NCBI RefSeq assembly: GCF_037975245.1
Contig: NC_092572.1
Location: 30,043,989 to 30,107,988, forward strand
Source: Apostichopus japonicus
Taxonomy: Eukaryota > Echinodermata > Holothuroidea > Aspidochirotida > Stichopodidae
Direction: 5' to 3'
Length of the DNA stretch: 64,000 nucleotides
Part shown: positions 24,821 to 36,739 of the stretch, piece after piece
Layout of the letters: every line of letters begins with the position of its first letter
How positions within the stretch are numbered: position 1 is the stretch's first letter
Position numbers and translations under genes: made by a program
Notes under the pieces: model-generated
The model's input: only the letters and a program-made list of their open reading frames with translations
The model's database searches: none
What the model was told of the DNA's origin: nothing

Positions 24821-25080
24821 TTATGAGTCATCCAATCTCCAGGTGGTTGTTGCTATGTGATACATTATTTATTATGAGTCATACCATGCTCCAGGTGGTT
24901 GTTGGTATGTGCTACATTATATATTATGAGTCATACCATGCTCCAGGTGGTTGTTGCTATGTGATACATTATTTATTATGAGTCATACCATGCTCCAGGT
25001 GGTTGTTGCTATGTGCTACATTATATATTATGAGTCATACCATGCTCCAGGTGGTTGTTGCTCCAGGTGGTTGTTGCTAT
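24821..25080. repeat. 52-bp tandem repeat, ~5 copies
   Basis: TTATGAGTCAT followed by CATGCTCCAGGTGGTTGTTG recurs at a 50-52 bp spacing. The last unit has an extra CTCCAGGTGGTTGTTG duplication. Confidence 0.9.
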
Positions 25081-25564
25081 GTTGTATTGAATAAAAACAA
25101 GAAATATAAGTGCAATACAGGAAGATAAATTTGTTTTGCAATAATTCTATCACATACAGTTCATGGTTTAAATGATTCATGTTTAATATACATGTGTATT
25201 TCATTTCAGCAGCCATTATTAACATGAAATAATCAATAACATATTCCCAGCTGTCTATTTAGGTTTTTATATAGATGTAGACATGTACAATGAAAAAAAT
25301 CATGATGCAAAGCTCTTTTCCCAGATATTGGTCCTATCACATTGAATAAAGAATCAACATATCATTAAATAAACACACATGTTTCCTACCTCTGTTTACA
25401 AATAGACCTAATGTTCATATTAATAGAAAATTACTTAAGATGCATGAACGTAGAAAATGAACCTACAACTATAGTATTAATTTAGCACAGCTTATACATA
25501 CTACACATTGGTGTGTGACTTGACAATTCACTATGAAAGGGAATGTTGCTTCAAAAATTCTAAC
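25081..25564. other. Unassigned AT-rich sequence
   Basis: Nothing recognised. Confidence 0.4.
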
Positions 25565-25567
25565 TTA

Positions 25568-25789
25568 AGCCCGGGTCACATCTGCGCGATTCAACACGCG
25601 ATTCAACTCGCAACTAAAATCACGCAAATCAGAAAAGTTGCTTCAAAGAAATTGCGCTGATTAGGACATTGCTCTATTGCAAATCGACAGCGCAACTTTT
25701 ATTGCGCAACAAGTTGATACCCGTGTCTAACTACGCGATTCAACTTTCAATTGTATTGCGAGTTGAATCGCGCAGATGTGACCCGGGCT
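25568..25789. mobile_element. Harbinger-type MITE with ~28-bp perfect inverted repeats
   Basis: AGCCCGGGTCACATCTGCGC at the left is the exact complement of the right terminus (GCGCAGATGTGACCCGGGCT), and identity runs on through GATTCAAC. TTA occurs immediately outside both ends (25565-25567 and 25790-25792). A 3-bp TTA duplication is characteristic of PIF/Harbinger elements. At 222 bp it is non-coding. Repeated CGCGATTCAAC and GCGCAACTTT motifs make the interior self-complementary. Confidence 0.8.
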
Positions 25790-25792
25790 TTA

Positions 25793-26889
25793 TTCATTGT
25801 CTATGTGCTATATATGTGATATGGATGCTCTGTGGCATATCACCAACAGTACACATTCCTCTTGGTAACTAGGCACTGTGTCAATAGATTATTTCCGGGC
25901 TGGCTGCTGGAGGCTGTAGCCTGGCTATTGAAGGCTGCAGTCTGGCTGCTTGAGGCTGCAGCCCCCACAGTATTCATGACACCGTACCTTCATGTACTGT
26001 ATACCATATTCAGCATCACTACACGTCAAAGCCTCTACATATGTTTCATACTTTGGAGATCAAATAGCTATATTGTTTTGTTTTGTTTTACAAAGCAAAT
26101 CTCAGCGTGTTCTATGTTTTTATGTTTTATTTATTACATTTTTACTGTACATACATTTTGGCCATTCTTTGCAGATCAGGACTAAAAACTGTGGAAATTA
26201 CCTAATTACATACTTGATCATAATAAGGTGATTTAGTACACCTGTTAAGTGTCAACACTTATTTACTAGAGCACCAATGGGGCTAGTCTAACAGGCATCA
26301 ACAGAGTTATACTTGTATATACAGTTAGCATACCACAATGGATTTGAGGGTTAAAATTGTGTTCAATGTGTCAACAAACATATAAAGATAAAATATATAA
26401 CCCCTCCTCCCCCCCCCCCCTCTAAATTTAAAAAGACACACACACACTTTGAAAAAAGGATTGCAAAGGAAGATAATAAACAAACAATACTGTACGAACA
26501 CTTATTTTAATATAAATAAATAAGATGCTGTGAGGCTAGTTTAGGTATCAATATTTATGTGTTTATCATGGACTGTAGAAAGGGACTTATAAGCTTAATT
26601 ACTTGTCATGATATTTTTTATTAGTCTTGTGATACCAACCTCAAAATTTGTTTAAGGGAATTGAAACAATGTTACAGTGTTAATTGTGCCGAACACTAAG
26701 CAGATTAGTAATCAATGGATTCAATGCATAGATTGAAGTAAAATTTTCTGGTAATGCCACAAATATGGGTAACCACTTCTGTTATATAGGAAGCATCCAT
26801 TACTTATCTGTTGTTTTGAATTGAATTTTGGTTTTGATAACTGTGGTATTATAAGTTACAGTAGGTTACAGTAGAAGCACGATGGCTAT
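25793..26889. other. Unassigned AT-rich sequence
   Basis: It contains a short repeat around 25905-25965 (GGCTGCTGGAGGCTGTAGC-like triplets) and a C-run near 26407-26420. No supported gene. Confidence 0.4.
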
Positions 26890-26892
26890 TTA

Positions 26893-28113
26893 AGGCCCAG
26901 TCACATCTCAACTGATTGCACGAACGGACAAGAGTCCGTGCGAAAAACAGTCATCCGGTTATTTCCGTTGGCAAAAGTTGTCGCGCATGCATCTGGGGAT
27001 TGCAAAGTACCGGACGTTCAACGGTGAAAACGGATTACAAACATACAAGGGACGGACAGCAACGGACGAACAACGGATGAACAACGAACGTACTAACGAA
27101 CATCAACAGATAGTAACAAAATTACAACGGACAATTAACGGATAAAGAACATACAAAACGTGGGAGTACCGGAAAAGTAACGGACATACCGGACTAGTAA
27201 CGGAGAAGAAACGGTCTAAAACCTGGGCCTCCGGAGTGCCTTAAAATCAGGGGGCATCCTTGTGAAGTCGATGAAAGATTTTTGGTCTTCCATTCACAGC
27301 TCCTGCGTTAGTTGGTCATAAAGACTAAACTGCCATCTTCTCTGTGGACCAAGCCAGGCCCTAGACCAGCATTTACGCCGAGCACGTCTCTTCCTTCTCT
27401 TCTTGACTTGTTCATAGTACTTGATGTTGGCTTCAATGATAAGCATCTGTGCTTGTAAAGCTGACACTGTGGTGTGAAGCTTAATCTTTCTGAAGGGTCC
27501 AAGATGTAGGTGTTGACAGTAGAGGTTATAGGAGCAGAATGAGGCGTGGAAGGCTTGGAGTGGACAAGTTGGAAGTACGCTGCATCTCCGTTCTATGTCC
27601 GTCTGTTATACTTTCCTGGCCTGAGTTCTTCCGTTTCTTCCGTGTAACGTCCGTTACCTATCTGTTCATTATCAGTTCTATTCCTTTACACTTTTGTTAT
27701 TTCTATGTTAGCGTCCGTCGAATATACGGTATTGGTACTGTACTTAGACAACGTTTCATCCGTTCTTTGTCCGTTAATGATCCGGTGAGCAATAGCAATA
27801 ACCAGAGACAAACGGAGAAATACAGTATGCCAAACGCATACAGAACGAACAAAACGCATGAGAAACTGATAAAACGGAAGCTTAACAGATTAGTAACGAA
27901 TGAATAACGGAGACATTTTTCGGTGGATGTCCGTTCCAAGTTTTGTGCATGTTCAAAATCGACGCCGGACAAACCGGACCTCACCGTTAATGAAACGTAG
28001 ACGGACGGAGGAGAACTGCAGACTAAATGGATACTAACGTAAATCAACGGAGTGCCATTTTTTGTCTTCGTTCCCTCTCCGTTATTGCAATCTGGTGCGA
28101 TGTGACTGGGACT
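26893..28113 (-). mobile_element. PIF/Harbinger element, 1.2 kb, internally deleted
   Basis: The left end AGGCCCAGTCACATCTCAAC matches the complement of the right end (AGTCCCAGTCACATCGCACC), and similarity continues through GATTGCA. TTA lies directly outside both ends (26890-26892 and 28114-28116). The TTA duplication, the AGNCCCAGTCACATC terminus and a broken minus-strand segment resembling the N-terminus of Harbinger transposases (27215-27435) together fix the superfamily. The flanking interior is rich in short AACGGA/TCCGTT motifs, possibly subterminal transposase-binding repeats. With only the start of a transposase left, it is non-autonomous. Confidence 0.85.
27215..27435 (-). pseudogene. 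Harbinger transposase N-terminal remnant
   Basis: Reading the minus strand through this stretch gives a basic run (KRRKRRARRKCW), then RAWLGPQRRWQFSLYDQL and, after an in-frame stop, MEDQKSFIDFTRMPPDF. Harbinger-derived nucleases (HARBI1-like) typically start with an Arg-rich run, a W-x(3)-WL motif, a tyrosine-containing segment ending in an acidic EL, and then an F-x-NF-x-RM-like motif; this is the same order. The stop and the loss of all downstream DDE-domain sequence make it a pseudogene. The assignment is from memory of the family, not an alignment. Confidence 0.65.
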
Positions 28114-28116
28114 TTA

Positions 28117-29620
28117 CATTATGCAAATTTATAATGTTATAATTATTACATGATGAATTTTTTATCTTGCTTTAGTCTGGCCGGGTCCTTTAAAAAAAAA
28201 AAAAAATTTTAGATGTGAATGGGGCATCATAATCAGAGGCATATAGCAATAGGCTATCAATAACTGGTCTATTATTAGATCTTTACACCAAAGGTAGCAC
28301 TTAGATAACTAATTTAAAGCTTTTGTGTGGAGTTGAAAACGGGGTGTAAACACCCACATCCCGTGGATCCATGCCTGAATAGTAATTGCCTGTTACAAGG
28401 ACCTTATGCTGCAAACTACATTGGATGAGACTCATCTCTCATATAAAAAACAAATTGTCTAAACCAAGACAATTTGTAGGAACATATTTCATCCTTTTCT
28501 AAGGTGAAAGTAATGTTAGCAGCCAAATTGGCTGCGAATGCTTTGAGGAGACCATAATGTACATATATATACAGTATGTCAACTATACAGTTTAATGAAC
28601 ACACTGAAATGGTGGATCCCATGCAATACATTGTGAATGGATGCTTGGTTCGGAAATGTTGGTTGGTGACAAATCCTCAGTATAATTGACAAGAAGATTA
28701 CAAAGATTGGAAATGATTGAATATTTTGGTGGAAACCTTGGACAACTTGAAGTCAGATTCCTACTCTAAGATGCGTTTGCTTTGTTTGTTCACAGATTGC
28801 ATGTCTATAGTTTCTATGGTTACCTGATTAAAGTAATGAACATGTTAGGGTGCTTCATCTTAGAAAATGGTTTTATTCAGGTCTCAAAATCCAATGTGAA
28901 ATGAATCGCATTGCTGTTTCTTACTAAATTCATAATTCTGGCTGCTAAATATTACATATCTTTACATATAGTGCATAAGATCTTAATAACATCCTCTACA
29001 GAAATTATTAAGATACTTTCATTTAGCTCAACAATGCCTATGTTGACCTTTTGGCTATTTATACTTCACAAATAATATGTTTGACCCATGTTTTGCAACT
29101 AAATAAAAGTAGGCTTATGAATAGGTTTCATCAAGTAATGTTTTTTTTTTGTTCTAAAAGGTATTTTAATTTGAATGATTTCATTGCAACAACCAGCCTT
29201 CACTATAGCAGTACAATATGTTAATCTGTATAGTGTCATATTACCACGATGCAGCCTACCATACTGAATAAATTACTTGTGAGTTTTATAATAGCCTATC
29301 TTTAGTGAACTCCACTAATAATACATGCTTACATGCCTTCAAGGTAAAAAACCAAAAAAAGTCAGTACTTTACATAACAGTAGCAGAAATGAAGCTGTTT
29401 AGTGAGATTGGGTTAGTGCAAGGTACTTTTAATGTTAGACCAGGGAGTTGTTCCATAGCAACTCCATGGTTAGACCAATTAGTAAATACTACAATGCCTG
29501 CAGCTCCATCCTCTCACAGTCATCTCAACTGCACAATTTATAGAGATATCTGTGGACAATTTGAAAGAGCTTAGATGTGTTATTTTGTATAGCATGGTAG
29601 CATATATGTGTGGTATTGTG
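28117..29620. other. Unassigned AT-rich sequence
   Basis: An A-run lies at 28192-28204 and a T-run near 29140. An 89-codon + frame (29305-29574) has no recognisable product. No gene supported. Confidence 0.4.
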
Positions 29621-29720
29621 CATAGGCGTAGGAGGCGGGGCTGGGGGCTGCAGCCCCCCAACCAAATGTTTTTGTGAAAATTCGGGCAATATGATGAGAA
29701 TTTTTCGGGCACCTTCTGAA
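29621..29720. mobile_element. MITE terminal fragment, family also at 21611
   Basis: It begins CATAGGCGTAGGAGGCGGGG, continues through GGGGGCTGCAGCCCCCCAAC and ends near TTTCGGGCACCTTCTGAAA. The 21611 copy shares both blocks but lacks about 30 bp between them. Confidence 0.5.
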
Positions 29721-31100
29721 ACAAAAATAATTTGCAATATGTTTTTCAATGGTGAAACTGAAATTATTATCATAATTATTACAAATACAATAAATGTAAA
29801 AGCAAAAAGAGGTGAAAGTGGGCATGTTGCACTAGCTGTGGAGTTAAAGTCCATATTGATCAAATGTTAATAATCTAGTTGGTTAGTTATAAATAGGAGC
29901 ATGAATTAGTAAAGAATTAAGATAATTAACATCTCAAAATCAGTGAGTTTGGGGGATTGCTTAATATTGGTATTAAACTGAATAGTGTTTAACTTTATTT
30001 AACTTGATTTAGTACTAATAAGAGAATCACATTTTGCAATTACTTTGTTGTTTAATCTTTCAAACTAGTTAAAGGCATTGAAGACTCGCCCCAAACCGCA
30101 TGCCGCGCTCTGATAAAGTTAACTTTTCGTTGCTTGCAAATGACGTTTTCTTCTTGTCGCTACAAAATGCATACAGTAATGAAATGTAATACCTTGTTAT
30201 CTTTTATCTAGACCTGAAATGTCCACGCTGCTATGTACACTGTGTTGTGGGTATTGACCGTAGCTGTATGTATCGACTGTACACTAGTGTCTAATTTCCG
30301 ACGGTAGCAAGCTGTGTGTATTTTATGGGATCGATGGTGGTATCTAACACTTCTGTTCACCTCATTCGAAACTAGGTCAGATTACCGGCATGAGATGTTT
30401 CTTTGTGCGAGAGTCTTCACACCCTTTAAATGTTGTTTTATTATATCAGACATATACTTGAAACTGCTTCTGAAGTATATTAACATCCAGAGCAGCTTGA
30501 TTGCGCTGTTTCAAGTAATCCCAACTGAATACTCTAACAATTCTGCTTTGTGTTAATTAAAATTCCACCAAAGACCATAACCATCAGCTGCTGTCTCAGA
30601 CTATAAAGGAGAACTTAGTTCCTGTTATTTCTCAGTAACACATTGAATTATTCTCATTATACATCAACACTAACTAATACTTATAGGAGTAAGGCACTTG
30701 ATTCCTTGTATGGTTCTATATGTATCAGTGTACCAGGCCTAAAAACTCTTCTGCAATTATTACTTGACTGCATTCAGGTCTCCTGCCACTGTCACTTACA
30801 ATTTGCCTCATGAAATGAAGGTGAATTAATGATAGCTGACTGAAGTTCTAATGGCATTGTATTGATAAAGAAACGGATTCACAATTCAATTTATCTCAGA
30901 CGTTGTCTTGGTTATGGTCTGTTGCTTAGTGACAAGTTTTGTGGTTAATGTTATGATGAATCCAAGTTTCATGCTAACAAAATTATAGCCAGAATAATTT
31001 GGATCCAACTTATTGTAAATTTAAGCCTGATAAATAATATCAAGTTAATAAATAACTTAATCATTTGTATCTTTCAAATCAAACTGATGACATATATGTA
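29721..31100. other. Unassigned sequence
   Basis: The 30070-30310 part, starting GGCATTGAAGACTCGCCCC, has more CpG and looks like a fragment of a dispersed element, but I cannot define it. An 80-codon + frame at 30314-30556 is unrecognised. Confidence 0.35.
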
Positions 31101-31740
31101 GCAAAGTGATTGGACAGTTTAGTAATTCTTCAATAAAACAGCAAAGTGATTGGACAGTTTAGTAATTCTACAATAAACCAGCAAAGTGATTGGACAGTTT
31201 AGTAATTCTTCAATAAACCAGCAAAGTGATTGGACAGTTTATTAATTCTTCAATAAACCAGCAAAGTGATTGGACAGTTTATTAATTCTTCAATAAACCA
31301 GCAAAGTGATTGGACAGTTTATTAATTCTACAATAAACCAGCAAAGTGATTGGACAGTTTAGTAATTCTACAATAAACCAGCAAAGTGATTGGACAGTTT
31401 AGTAATTCTTCAATAAACCAGCAAAGTGATTGGACAGTTTATTAATTCTACAATAAACCAGCAAAGTGATTGGACAGTTTAGTAATTCTACAATAAACCA
31501 GCAAAGTGATTGGACAGTTTAGTAATTCTACAATAAACCAGCAAAGTGATTGGACAGTTTAGTAATTCTTCAATAAACCAGCAAAGTGATTGGACAGTTT
31601 ATTAATTCTTCAATAAACCAGCAAAGTGATTGGACAGTTTAGTAATTTTACAATAAACCAGCAAAGTGATTGGACAGTTTAGTAATTTTACAATAAACCA
31701 GCAAAGTGATTGGACAGTTTAGTAATTCTTCAATAAACCA
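31101..31740. repeat. 40-bp tandem repeat, 16 exact-length units
   Basis: GCAAAGTGATTGGACAGTTT plus a variable AGTAATTCTTCAATAAACCA-type half repeats 16 times with no indels. Variation is concentrated at two positions (AGT/ATT and CTT/CTA, plus TTA in two units). Every unit holds ATTGG, the reverse of a CCAAT box, and all but the first share the CAATAAACCA end. Confidence 0.95.
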
Positions 31741-32187
31741 ATGCTGTATGTGTCAAATCACATATTTGTTTATGTTTACAACCATATTTGGTAAAATGTT
31801 CTCCAAACTGCAGGAATCTTCTTCTTCTGCACTGAATGAGAAAGCATTACTTGTGAAACTAGCCAAACATTGAATTTGAGAAAGAAGAGGGAATCACACT
31901 CAAGGGAATGAAGTTGCTTTAATATAGCTGTTATAATTAAATAGTTCATGTGTGTTACTATAAATCCCCTTTTATGGCACCTGGGAGAACTGCATATCTT
32001 GTTCTGCTTTTGTCACCACAAAGTCTTCCCAATTTCTCTATAGTGGCTAAACTTGACACTTTTGTCTAGCACATGTCAATCATTTATAATATTTTTCATA
32101 GCTTAATGGAAATTCCAAACCTTACTGTAGTATAAGTTGTGATTGGAAGCTTCCATCTGTATTCTTCCCACTGTTGTTTATCCCCAG

Positions 32188-32309
32188 GCTATATTTCACT
32201 TTGCTAAACAGAAGGTGTTGTGGAACCTAATTTGTCAAGGCAAGCGCTTGAACCATCTGGCAGATCAGCCCTGCAATATAGCTATCATAAAACCTGAGGG
32301 AATGGATAG
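32188..32309 (+). CDS. Candidate internal exon, unknown protein
   Basis: A 122-nt frame is preceded by a pyrimidine-rich acceptor (GTTGTTTATCCCCAG) and followed by a donor GATAG|GTAGGA. It reads 40 codons plus 2 nt, including AIFHFAKQKVLWNLICQGK and HLADQPCNIAIIKPEGMD, which has a natural amino acid mix. No family is recognised. The phase would join to the candidate at 33821-33962. A short upstream piece at 31814-31852 (after CTGCAG) could precede it in phase, but is too small to trust. This is an inference from splice signals and composition only. Confidence 0.35.
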
Positions 32310-33467
32310 GTAGGAAAACAAATTATGGAGCTATGCAGGTTTTATGTTAGGTTCCATCTAGATAATGAAAGATTCTCTATAAATCAGTGAGTTCTGGTTT
32401 TATATCTCTATGCATGAAGCATATATGACCTTGACATTAAAAACAATCAACAAAGAACTAGAAGATCTCTAGAAAACCTCATCTGAAAAGATACAGTTTA
32501 CTCTGTTTGATCAAAATAAGCTCTATATTTGCCTAAACTTTATTCTCCATTAATTATTCATATTCTGTCCAAATACAGTCTTGCAAGTCAAAGGCTCTAT
32601 GCTTCTAGTTGTCTAGGGATAAATGTCTCGTTGCTAACATCTCTATATTTACTTTGTTCCCCACATACCTGTCTCCCCACAACCTATGCACCACATTCTA
32701 CCGTGTCTAGTATGCCCTGGTAATCTTTTAACACTGTACACCCTCACTGACCCTATTGACCTCCTTCATTTTTCTACCCACAAAGTGTCTCACTGTGTTT
32801 TTCGGAGTTAGAAAAATTTTCGCGAAATTCGCCCGGAATACCTTGGATTTATACTCTAGAAGTTTCCTATCAGGACTTCTGCACTTCCAAGGATCTTTTC
32901 CAGCCTGATAAGTATCCTTTTCTTATATAAACCAGTAAGTTTTATAATATATGTAAATCAGATAAGTTACACATACATTGCATTGTGTATTTAGTGTAAG
33001 GAACCAGTGGACCTACTCTTGTTGTTTTTTGCCTTTGCTCTCTAATGAGTGAAGATAAAGAGTCCCTAGCTACACATTGCATGCTGACTGATGGTCATTA
33101 GATTTACTCCTCCTCACTTACCTGTATCATCTCAACACATGTACACCCTTGTTATGGTGTCTAGAGCACCTTATAACATTTTAGGACAGTATAATTGAAT
33201 TGTGCACACTTTGGTGTGTAGGTGTGACAGATTACCAACAACCAGGGTTAAGCTGTGTGGGAGGGCCTCGGCCTTGAGCAAGACTGTAAACCTAAAATAA
33301 AATTAATAATAAAATAATCTCCCTGATTGGATTACAGAGCTAAGTTAGTCCTTCAAAAATGCCCAAACTAGGTAAGTTTCCGAATCTTACGCACATCAGA
33401 TCCGCCAACAAAATGTGTACACACATATGTAAATATATATATCTTATCTCTCCACCCACCCCCCCCC

Positions 33468-33469
<2 letters not shown>
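32310..33469. other. Unassigned sequence
   Basis: No repeat or gene recognised between the candidate exon and the low-complexity tract; TTTTCGCGAAATTCGCCCGG at about 32818 is unusually CpG-rich for the region. Confidence 0.35.
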
Positions 33470-33499
<30 letters not shown>

Positions 33500-33780
33500 G
33501 TATATATAAATATATATACATCGTTTATATAAATACGTATATATATATTGTATATATAAATATACATAAATAAATGCATATAAATACATATACATATAAA
33601 TGCATATAAATACATATATATAAATACATACATATAAATAAATAAAACATATACATTGTATATATAAATATACATATTGCACTTTCAATTATATATAAAT
33701 ATATAAAAATATATATTTATATATATTATAACTATGTTGCATATGTATGTATATATATTTATGTATATAATTCTATTTAG
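33470..33780. repeat. Low-complexity (CT)n, (TA)n and (CATATAAA)n tract
   Basis: A (TC)n run passes into (TA)n and then variants of TACATATAAA up to about 33775. The long Tyr/Ile-rich minus-strand frames across it are products of this composition and not genes. Confidence 0.9.
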
Positions 33781-33820
33781 GTTTGTACAGCTCAGAATCC
33801 TTTCCTTCTCATCCTTGCAG

Positions 33821-33962
33821 CTCTTTTAATGTCCATTACTGTGCTATAATAAGGACTGTAGTGTCTAATACTACCGTTGATGTGGAAAATACTTGCATTA
33901 ATAGCCAATGTACATATATTATGTGGTCTCTTCTATCTTCAACTTATTCAAAAGTTCATCAT
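33821..33962 (+). CDS. Weak candidate exon
   Basis: It follows a strong acceptor (CTTTCCTTCTCATCCTTGCAG). The frame needs one incoming nucleotide, as left by the 32188-32309 exon, and stays open for 47 codons to a GT at 33963, ending in phase with 34097. The donor (CAT|GTATTG) is poor and the peptide is unrecognised. Confidence 0.18.
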
Positions 33963-34096
33963 GTATTGTAGGGAGATGTGGAAGCAATGAATATATAGCG
34001 TATTCAATACCATCCAGTTTGTATATATGTTTAGTTAGCAGACTTCTGCTATGCATAATTAACTTGTCGTTTTTTTGTATCTGCTGAATATCTCAG

Positions 34097-34253
34097 CGTC
34101 GAACCTGTATAGCCCCTCTATTGCCTCTTTTATTTGAAATATTTAAAGTGATCTCACATGCACGTAATTGCTTAATATTAGCAAAGATGCTAAGTCATGG
34201 TGGCTTGCTAGCTTCCTTCAATCAAGATATTGCTGCAGTGACTGAGCGAGGAG
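34097..34253 (+). CDS. Candidate internal exon, unknown protein
   Basis: A T-rich tract and ATATCTCAG precede the segment, and GGAG|GTATAG follows it. The 157-nt frame reads 52 codons plus 1 nt without a stop, with a Leu-rich helical character (LPLLFEIFKVISHARNCLIL, then KMLSHGGLLASFNQDIAA) that recalls an alpha-helical repeat protein. No family can be named. It could be the continuation of 32188-32309 through 33821-33962. Confidence 0.28.
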
Positions 34254-34390
34254 GTATAGTATATATACTAAGCTTGCAGTTCTGTCACATCGCCATGCAT
34301 GGTTAATGGTCTGGTAAAAGTCTCTTGAAATCTACAAAAGTGGATACGGTATAATTCATCCCAGCTTCATGCAGCTGAAAGAATCAATGA

Positions 34391-35055
34391 GTTTACCATG
34401 TAATGCTGCATAATGTCTTGCTGGGGTAGATTTGTACAGTATACTGATAGTAGTATTGGTATAATTGTACCATAGAATGCTGCATAATGTCTTATTGGGG
34501 TAGATACATACAGTTTACTGATAGTAGTATAGCTATGGGTTTACCATAGAATGCTGTATAATGTCTTATTGGGTTAGATACATACAGTATACTGACAGTA
34601 TACTGTATAGCTATGAGTTTACCATAGAATGCTGCATATTGTCTTATTGGGTTAGATACATACAGTTTACTGATAGTAGTATAGCTATGAGTTTACCATA
34701 GATTGCTGCGTAATGTCTCATTGGGGTAGATACATACAGTATACTGACAGTAGTATAGCTATGAGTTTACCATAGAATGCTGCATATATGACTTGCTGGG
34801 GTAGATTTGTACAGTATACTGACAGTAGTATAGCTATGAGTTTACCATAGAATGCTGTGTAATGTCTTATTGGGTTAGATACATACAGTATACTGACAGT
34901 AGTATAGCTATGGGTTTACCATAGAATGCTGCATATTGTCTTATTGTAGATACATACAGTTTACTTATAGTAGTATATAGCTATGGGTTTACCATATAAT
35001 GCTGTATAATGTCTCATTGGGGTAGATACACACAGTTTACTGATAATAGTAGCTA
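34391..35055. repeat. ~74-bp tandem repeat, nine diverged units
   Basis: Units start GTTTACCATAGAATGCTG near 34391, 34465, 34539, 34617, 34691, 34765, 34840, 34914 and 34987, and end with ACTGATAGTAGTATAGCTAT. Copies differ by several per cent with small indels. Confidence 0.9.
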
Positions 35056-36370
35056 TATGCTACCCTAGTATTTGATATTTCAGCTCAATTTCACTGAGTT
35101 TGTTGATGCTCAAATATTGCAGCTTTTCAAATAGTTATGTATCATATACGTACTGTATGTGCTGTATCTATAGTCAGGGTATTAGAAACATTGTGTGTGA
35201 CATGTGGAATTCTAGGCTGACTTTGTAAGGATCAGTTATATTAAAGGGGGGGGGGGGGATGGATTAACTTTACAGTTAATATTTGCCTATTTCAAATGTT
35301 TTCCAATAACTTTTGTAGCCAATTTCAGCTATATTTAAGTGTATTTGTACAATCAGTGTAATTATGACACCAAAATATAGAGTGCAAGTTTTCAGAAACT
35401 TGTTTGTATACAGAGCATCTATTTTTATTCAACATGACACTTTAAATGACTCGATTTGATGTAACTTGTATAGTTTCCACAATTTTTATTCCCTAATTGG
35501 GTTACTGTTTTCCTAACTTTTATACATTTTATGAATGCACATAACATTTTATTTTATTTATTTATTTTATTTATTATACTCACCATTTTCCTATTTATGA
35601 ACTGTACTTTATGCAATTTATACTGGAATAAACGAAACGAAATGAAACGAAAATTACATTTTAAAATCATTTGTAGGTCTACATGCAGATTGCTTTTCCC
35701 TGCTCTTCTTATTGATTTGTTCTAAATGTAAATGGATGAGGGAATTTTGTCTCTTGTATATTGATAGAACCTGCTTCTGTAAAACATTGATATTTTAAAC
35801 TGATACTAATATCTGCTTCAGATTTCAATTCAGTGTTTTTTCTATTTGAGGAAATAAACTAGCATTGTATTTGTACAATTAGATTATTAAAGAGAATAAA
35901 ATAATGTTCAACCAACCAGTGGTGGGCATTGTATAAATGCATTGATTAGTTGCCTTGAGATTTCCTTTATGTTATGTAACATTGGATAAATAACTTTATC
36001 CACTCTTTGCACCAACATGTTTTTAACAAGGCTATAATACTGTCCTTTGAAACTGAATCAAACGTACATGTTCATATATCAGTGTATGGAAGGCTCCCTG
36101 AAGGGTCTGCATTGTGATTGATGCATTAGCTGGATCACACAATATTACAGTAGGATCTGCACAACTAGTACTCCAAATATGCTAGATTAAGGCTAATAAT
36201 GATCGGTCGCCTTCAAATTGTAATTTGAACCTTCTGTTATCACTTAATTATCTAATTCTTCATAGACTTCACTCCCCAAGTATATTTTGTGGAAAGTAAA
36301 GTTGCAATGTCCAGGAAATTACTTTTGGAATTTTTATCATTTTTTAGTAGACTAAATCAAGTTAATAATA
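35056..36370. other. Unassigned AT-rich sequence
   Basis: A G-run lies at 35247-35258, with (ATTT)n around 35551-35577 and an ACGAAACGAAATGAAACG stretch near 35632. No supported gene. Confidence 0.4.
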
Positions 36371-36720
36371 ATAATAATATTAATACCAAACACTTATAAG
36401 TCACTAATTATAAGCAAAAGTTGTCAAAAGCGCCGTACAGATAACATAAACAAAACCAAAATAAAATCAGCAAAAATACCTCATGAAGAGGTAAGTTGTC
36501 AGCTGAGCCATGAACAGTGATATATCGGGTAGGCATTTAATATAATTGGGAAGGGAATTCCATAACTTTGGACCAGAGGCACATAACAATAACAACGTGA
36601 GATAAATATGATAGCCAGTCTTTTTTATATCCCAAAATTTCAGGGGACTCAAAATTCAGCAAAAGTTGTTGAACAATTCGGGTAGCCTCGGGACACTGAC
36701 TCTTAGACCATAATCTTTTC
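36370..36720 (-). mobile_element. CR1/L2-like LINE 3' end
   Basis: The minus strand encodes ASGPKLWNSLPNYIKCLP, then SLFMAQLTTYLFMRYF and a stop. The order G-P-(K/R)-LWNSLP, then an F-x(3)-L-x-TYLF motif close to the C-terminus, is what CR1/L2/Jockey-group LINEs have at the end of ORF2. A short 3' UTR and an (ATT)n tail follow on the minus strand (the + strand shows (AAT)n at 36367-36382). Only the last ~60 codons remain and the frame upstream is broken. Confidence 0.7.
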
Positions 36721-36739
36721 TTCAAAAAGCATTGTTTAA

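Noticed and set aside
27539-28047. Long frames on both strands (122 and 114 codons)
   Set aside because: They lie inside the Harbinger element in sequence rich in AACGGA/TCCGTT motifs, do not match transposase, and overlap each other.
30560-30930. Possible inverted repeat (ACCATAACC... and GGTTATGGT...)
   Set aside because: Only about ten bases match well; too weak to call an element.
31101-31740. CRISPR-like array of 40-bp repeats
   Set aside because: There are no spacers: units are head-to-tail and vary at fixed positions.
33340-33688. Overlapping Tyr/Ile-rich minus-strand frames
   Set aside because: They translate (TA)n and CATATAAA low-complexity DNA; two frames are open at once purely because of the composition.
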